Below are positions 59,041 through 64,000 of a DNA stretch of 64,000 nucleotides, piece by piece. How positions within the stretch are numbered: the first letter of the stretch is position 1; every line of letters starts with the position of its first letter. Below the pieces are notes generated by a model. It searched no databases. It was given only the letters and a program-made list of their open reading frames with translations, and was not told the DNA's origin. The position numbers and the translations under genes were made by a program. The stretch comes from Solea solea (lineage: Eukaryota > Chordata > Actinopteri > Pleuronectiformes > Soleidae): contig NC_081138.1 of NCBI RefSeq assembly GCF_958295425.1, positions 1,260,501 through 1,324,500 of the forward strand. Direction: 5' to 3'.

Positions 59041-59830
59041 TACTATGACGTTTTGGACCGATTTTGGACGACATACTATACTATGACCTTTTTTACCAAT
59101 TTTGGAGGACATACTGTACTGTGACTTTTTTGACTGATTTTGGACAACATACTATACTATGACTTTTTGGACCAATTTTGGACGACATACTATACTATGA
59201 TGTTTTGGACCGATTTTGGACGACAGACTATACTCTGACTTTTTTGACCGATTTTGAACGACAAACTATACTATGACTTTTTTGACCAATTTTGGACGAC
59301 ATACTATACTATGACGTTTTGGACCAATTTTGGACGACATACTATAATATGACGTTTTGGACCGATTTTGGACGACATACTATACTATGACTTCTTTGAC
59401 CGATTTTGAACGACATACTATACTATGAGGTTTTTGGACGACATACTATACTATGACTTTTTTGACCAATTTTGGACGACATACTATACTATGACGTTTT
59501 GGACCGATTTTGGACGACATACTATACTATGACGTTTTGGACCGATTTTGGACGACATACTATACTATGACGTTTTGGACCGATTTTGGACGACATACTG
59601 TACTGTGACTTTTTTGACTGATTTTGGACAACATACTATACTATGACTTTTTTGACCAATTTTGGACGACATACTATACTATGACGTTTTGGACCGATTT
59701 TGGACGACATACTATACTATGACTTTTTGGACCAATTTTGGACGACATACTATACTATGATGTTTTGGACCGATTTTGGACGACAGACTATACTCTGACT
59801 TTTTTGACCGATTTTGAACGACATACTATA

Positions 59831-59961
59831 GGAGGAAGACGTGACATCAAAAGGAGAAGACGATTGGTGTAGTGGTTAGCACTCATGACTTTAAAGTAGA
59901 AGATCCGGGTTCAAGCCCTGGTTGGAACAAAGAAACCTCAGTCTTGTGAGTTTATATTACG
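59831..59961 (+). repeat. tRNA-like 131-bp insert, copy 5
   Basis: Matches copy 4, including AAACCTCAG, exactly 1,996 bp downstream. It was therefore copied with its satellite neighbourhood and not inserted independently. Confidence 0.7.
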
Positions 59962-61036
59962 ATGACATACTATACTATGACGTTTTGGACCGATTTTGGA
60001 CGACATACTATACTATGACGTTTTGGACCGATTTTGGACGACATACTATACTATGACTTTTTTTACCAATTTTGGACGACATACTATACTATGACGTTTT
60101 GGACCGATTTTGGACGACATACTATACTATGACTTTTTTTACCAATTTTGGACGACATACTATACTATGACGTTTTGGACCGATTTTGGACGACATACTA
60201 TACTATGACTTTATTTACCAATTTTGGACGACATACTATACTATGACATTTTGGACCGATTTTGGACGACATACTATACTATGACGTTTTGGACCGATTT
60301 TGGACGACATACTATACTATGACGTTTTGGACCGATTTTGGACGACATACTATACTATGACGTTTTGGACCGATTTTGGACGACATACTATACTATGACT
60401 TTTTTGACCAATTTTGGACGACATACTATACTATGACGTTTTGGACCGATTTTGGACGACATACTATACTATGACGTTTTGGACCGATTTTGGACGACAT
60501 ACTATACTATGACTTTTTTTACCAATTTTGGACGACATACTATACCTTGACTTTTTTGACTGATTTTGGACGACATACTATACTATGACTTTTTTTTTTA
60601 CCAATTTTGGACGACATACTATACTATGACTTTTTTGACCGATTTTGAACGACATACTATACTATGACTTTTTTGACTGATTTTGGACGACATACTATGA
60701 CTTATTTTACCAATTTTGGACGACATACTATACTATGACTTTTTTGACTGATTTTGGACGACATACTATACTATGACTTATTTTACCAATTTTGGACGAC
60801 ATACTATACTATGACTTTTTTTTGAACAATTTTGGACGACATCCTATACTATGACGTTTTGGACCGATTTTGGACGACATACTATACTATGACTTTTTGG
60901 ACTGATTTTGGACGACATACTATACTATGACTTTTTTGACTGATTTTGGACGACATACTATACTATTACTTATTTTACCAATTTTGGACGACATACTATA
61001 CTATGACTTTTTTGACTGATTTTGGACGACATACTA
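59831..61036 (+). repeat. Higher-order repeat block, second copy of the 1,996-bp duplication
   Basis: Partner of 57,835-59,040. Beyond about 61,036 the match resumes with an offset of 1,920 bp (59,161 against 61,081), 76 bp or exactly two units less. This is the signature of an in-register deletion or unequal exchange. Confidence 0.85.
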
Positions 61037-64000
61037 TACTATGACTTTTTTGACTGATTTTGGATGACATACTATACTATGACTTTTTGGACCAATTTTG
61101 GACGACATACTATACTATGATGTTTTGGACCGATTTTGGACGACAGACTATACTCTGACTTTTTTGACCGATTTTGAACGACAAACTATACTATGACTTT
61201 TTTGACCAATTTTGGACGACATACTATACTATGACGTTTTGGACCAATTTTGGACGACATACTATAATATGACGTTTTGGACCGATTTTGGACGACATAC
61301 TATACTATGACTTCTTTGACCGATTTTGAACGACATACTATACTATGAGGTTTTTGGACGACATACTATACTATGACTTTTTTGACCAATTTTGGACGAC
61401 ATACTATACTATGACGTTTTGGACCGATTTTGGACGACATACTATACTATGACGTTTTGGACCGATTTTGGACGACATACTATACTATGACGTTTTGGAC
61501 CGATTTTGGACGACATACTATACTATGACTTTTTTTTACCAATTTTGGACGACATACTATACTATGACGTTTTGGACCGATTTTGGACGACATACTATAC
61601 TATGACGTTTTGGACCAATTTTGGACGACATACTATACTATGACTTTTGGGACCGATTTTGGACGACATACTATACTATGACTTTTTTGACCAATTTTGG
61701 ACGACATACTATACTATGACTTTTTTGACCAATTTTGGACAACATACTATACTATGACGTTTTTTTTACCAATTTTGGACGACATACTATACTATGACGT
61801 TTTGGACTGATTTTGGATGTCATACTATACAATGGCGTTTTGGACCAATTTTGGACGACATACTATACTATGACTATTTTGACCGATTTTGGACGACATA
61901 CTATACTATGACTTTTTTGACCAATTTTGGACGACATACTATACTATGACTTTTTTGACCAATTTTGGACGACATACTATACTATGACGTTTTGGACCAA
62001 TTTTGGACGACATACTATACTATGACGTTTTGGACCAATTTTGGACGACATACTATACTATGACCTTTTTTACCAATTTTGGAGGACATACTATACTATG
62101 ACGTTTTGGACCGATTTTGGACGACATACTGTACTGTGACTTTTTTGACTGATTTTGGACAACATACTATACTATGACTTTTTGGACCAATTTTGGACGA
62201 CATACTATACTATGATGTTTTGGACCGATTTTGGACGACAGACTATACTCTGACTTTTTTGACCGATTTTGAACGACAAACTATACTATGACTTTTTTGA
62301 CCAATTTTGGACGACATACTATACTATGACGTTTTGGACCAATTTTGGACGACATACTATAAAATGACGTTTTGGACCGATTTTGGACGACATACTATAC
62401 TATGACTTTTTTGACCGATTTTGAACGACATACTATACTATGAGGTTTTTGGACGACATACTATACTATGACTTTTTTGACCAATTTTGGACGACATACT
62501 ATACTATGACTTTTTTGACCAATTTTGGACGACATACTATACTATGACGTTTTGGACTGATTTTGGATGTCATACTATACAATGGCGTTTTGGACCAATT
62601 TTGGACGACATACTATACTATGACTATTTTGACCGATTTTGGACGACATACTATACTATGACTTTTTTGACCAATTTTGGACAACATACTATACTATGAC
62701 TTTTTTGACCAATTTTGGACGACATACTATACTATGACGTTTTGGACCAATTTTGGACGACATACTATACTATGACGTTTTGGACCAATTTTGGACGACA
62801 TACTATACTATGACACTTTGGACCGATTTTGGACAACATACTATACTATGACGTTTTGGACCAATTTTTGACGACATACTATACTATGACGTTTTGGACC
62901 AATTTTGGACGACATACTATACTATGACGTTTTGGACCGATTTTGGACGACATACTATACTATGACTTTTTTGACAGATTTTGAACGACATACTATACTA
63001 TGACGTTTTGGACCAATTTTGGACGACATACTATACTATGACGTTTTGGACCAATTTTGGACGACATACTATAATATGACGTTTTGGACCGATTTTGGAC
63101 GTCATACTATACTATGACTTTTTTGACCGATTTTGAACGACATACTATACTATGAGGTTTTTGGACGATATACTATACTATGACTTTTTTGACCAATTTT
63201 GGACGACATACTATACTATGACTTTTTTGACCAATTTTGGACGACATACTATACTATGACGTTTTGGACCGATTTTGGACGACATACTATACTATGACGT
63301 TTTGGACCGATTTTGGACGACATACTATACTATGACGTTTTGGACCGATTTTGGACGACATACTATACTATGACTTTTTTTACCAATTTTGGACGACATA
63401 CTATACTATGACGTTTTGGACCGATTTTGGACGACATACTATACTATGACGTTTTGGACCAATTTTGGACGACATACTATACTATGACGTTTGGGACCGA
63501 TTTTGGACGACATACTATACTATGACTTTTTTGACCAATTTTGGACGACATACTATACTATGACTTTTTTGACCGATTTTGGACGACATACTATACTATG
63601 ACGTTTTGGACCGATTTTGGACGACATACTATACTATGACTTTTTTTACCAATTTTGGACGACATACTATACTATGACGTTTGGGACCGATTTTGGACGA
63701 CATACTATACTATGACGTTTTTTTTACCAATTTTGGACGACATACTATACTATGACGTTTTGGACTGATTTTGGATGTCATACTATACAATGGCGTTTTG
63801 GACTGATTTTGGATGTCATACTATACAATGGCGTTTTGGACCAATTTTGGACGACATACTATACTATGACTATTTTGACCGATTTTGGACGACATACTAT
63901 ACTATGACTTTTTTGACCAATTTTGGACGACATACTATACTATGACTTTTTTGACCAATTTTGGACGACATACTATACTATGACGTTTTGGACCAATTTT

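Larger units (their letters stand above)
46292..64000 (+). repeat. 38-bp satellite array (about 450 copies, continues past window)
   Basis: A head-to-tail array in one orientation has a period of 38 bp. For example, TTTTGGACC recurs at 53,521 and 53,559. A typical unit is TTTTGGACGACATACTATAC + TATGACGTTTTGGACCGA. The most constant part is GACATACTATACTATGAC; the variable parts are the link (GACGTTTTGG, GACTTTTTTG, GACTTATTTT or GACTTTTTTTTA) and the following CCGAT/CTGAT/CCAAT. Some units lack 5 bp (CATACTATGAC), probably from slippage between ACTAT repeats. The TTTTTTGAC/TTATTTTACC types dominate before about 52,900 and GACGTTTTGG types afterwards. Frames of 60-72 codons inside are by-products, because 38 is not a multiple of three. 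I do not recognise a named satellite. The array is interrupted only by the five 131-bp inserts. Confidence 0.97.

Noticed and set aside
46292..64000. Satellite as a CRISPR array
   Set aside because: There are no unique spacers. Every part of the 38-bp unit repeats, and the setting is a vertebrate genome.

Overview
The window looks like nuclear DNA of a ray-finned fish. The evidence is low coding density, many (CA)n/(TG)n microsatellites, teleost-style hAT and other MITE relics, L2-like LINE tails, and a complete BEL/Pao LTR retrotransposon. There is no bacterial or organellar organisation, and no rRNA or functional tRNA gene was seen. Names rest on recognised motifs only; no database was searched.

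Layout. (1) 1-30,772 is mostly non-coding. It holds a hAT-type MITE with a perfect 8-bp target duplication (1,028-1,352), a TIR MITE with a duplicated end (16,415-16,840), other degraded repeats, several stretches that resemble conserved non-coding elements, and a few short open intervals bounded by splice-like signals. The best of these (18,578-18,682 and 19,804-19,876) encode coiled-coil-like peptide. They may be exons of one plus-strand gene with very long introns that I cannot name. (2) 30,778-38,475 is a full-length BEL/Pao retrotransposon on the minus strand. It has two 488-bp LTRs that appear identical, a 5-bp target duplication (CTTAC), and one uninterrupted 1,996-codon Gag-Pol frame with all catalytic residues visible. 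It is a young and possibly autonomous insertion. (3) 38,481-46,291 is more non-coding DNA with one weak exon candidate, repeat remnants and an L2-like LINE tail. (4) 46,292-64,000 is one continuous head-to-tail satellite with a 38-bp unit (roughly 450 copies) that runs off the window. It has higher-order repeats and carries five copies of a 131-bp insert with Pol III-type A and B boxes.

How parts relate. The retrotransposon carries the full set for its own copying: capsid/nucleocapsid-like region, protease, reverse transcriptase, RNase H and integrase, driven from the 5' LTR at the high-coordinate end. If the candidate exons are real, it sits antisense in an intron, about 80 bp before a possible acceptor. 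The tRNA-like inserts look like one insertion into the satellite that was then spread by the same unequal exchange that built the higher-order repeats. Much of the satellite's variation falls at CpG sites, as expected of a methylated array.
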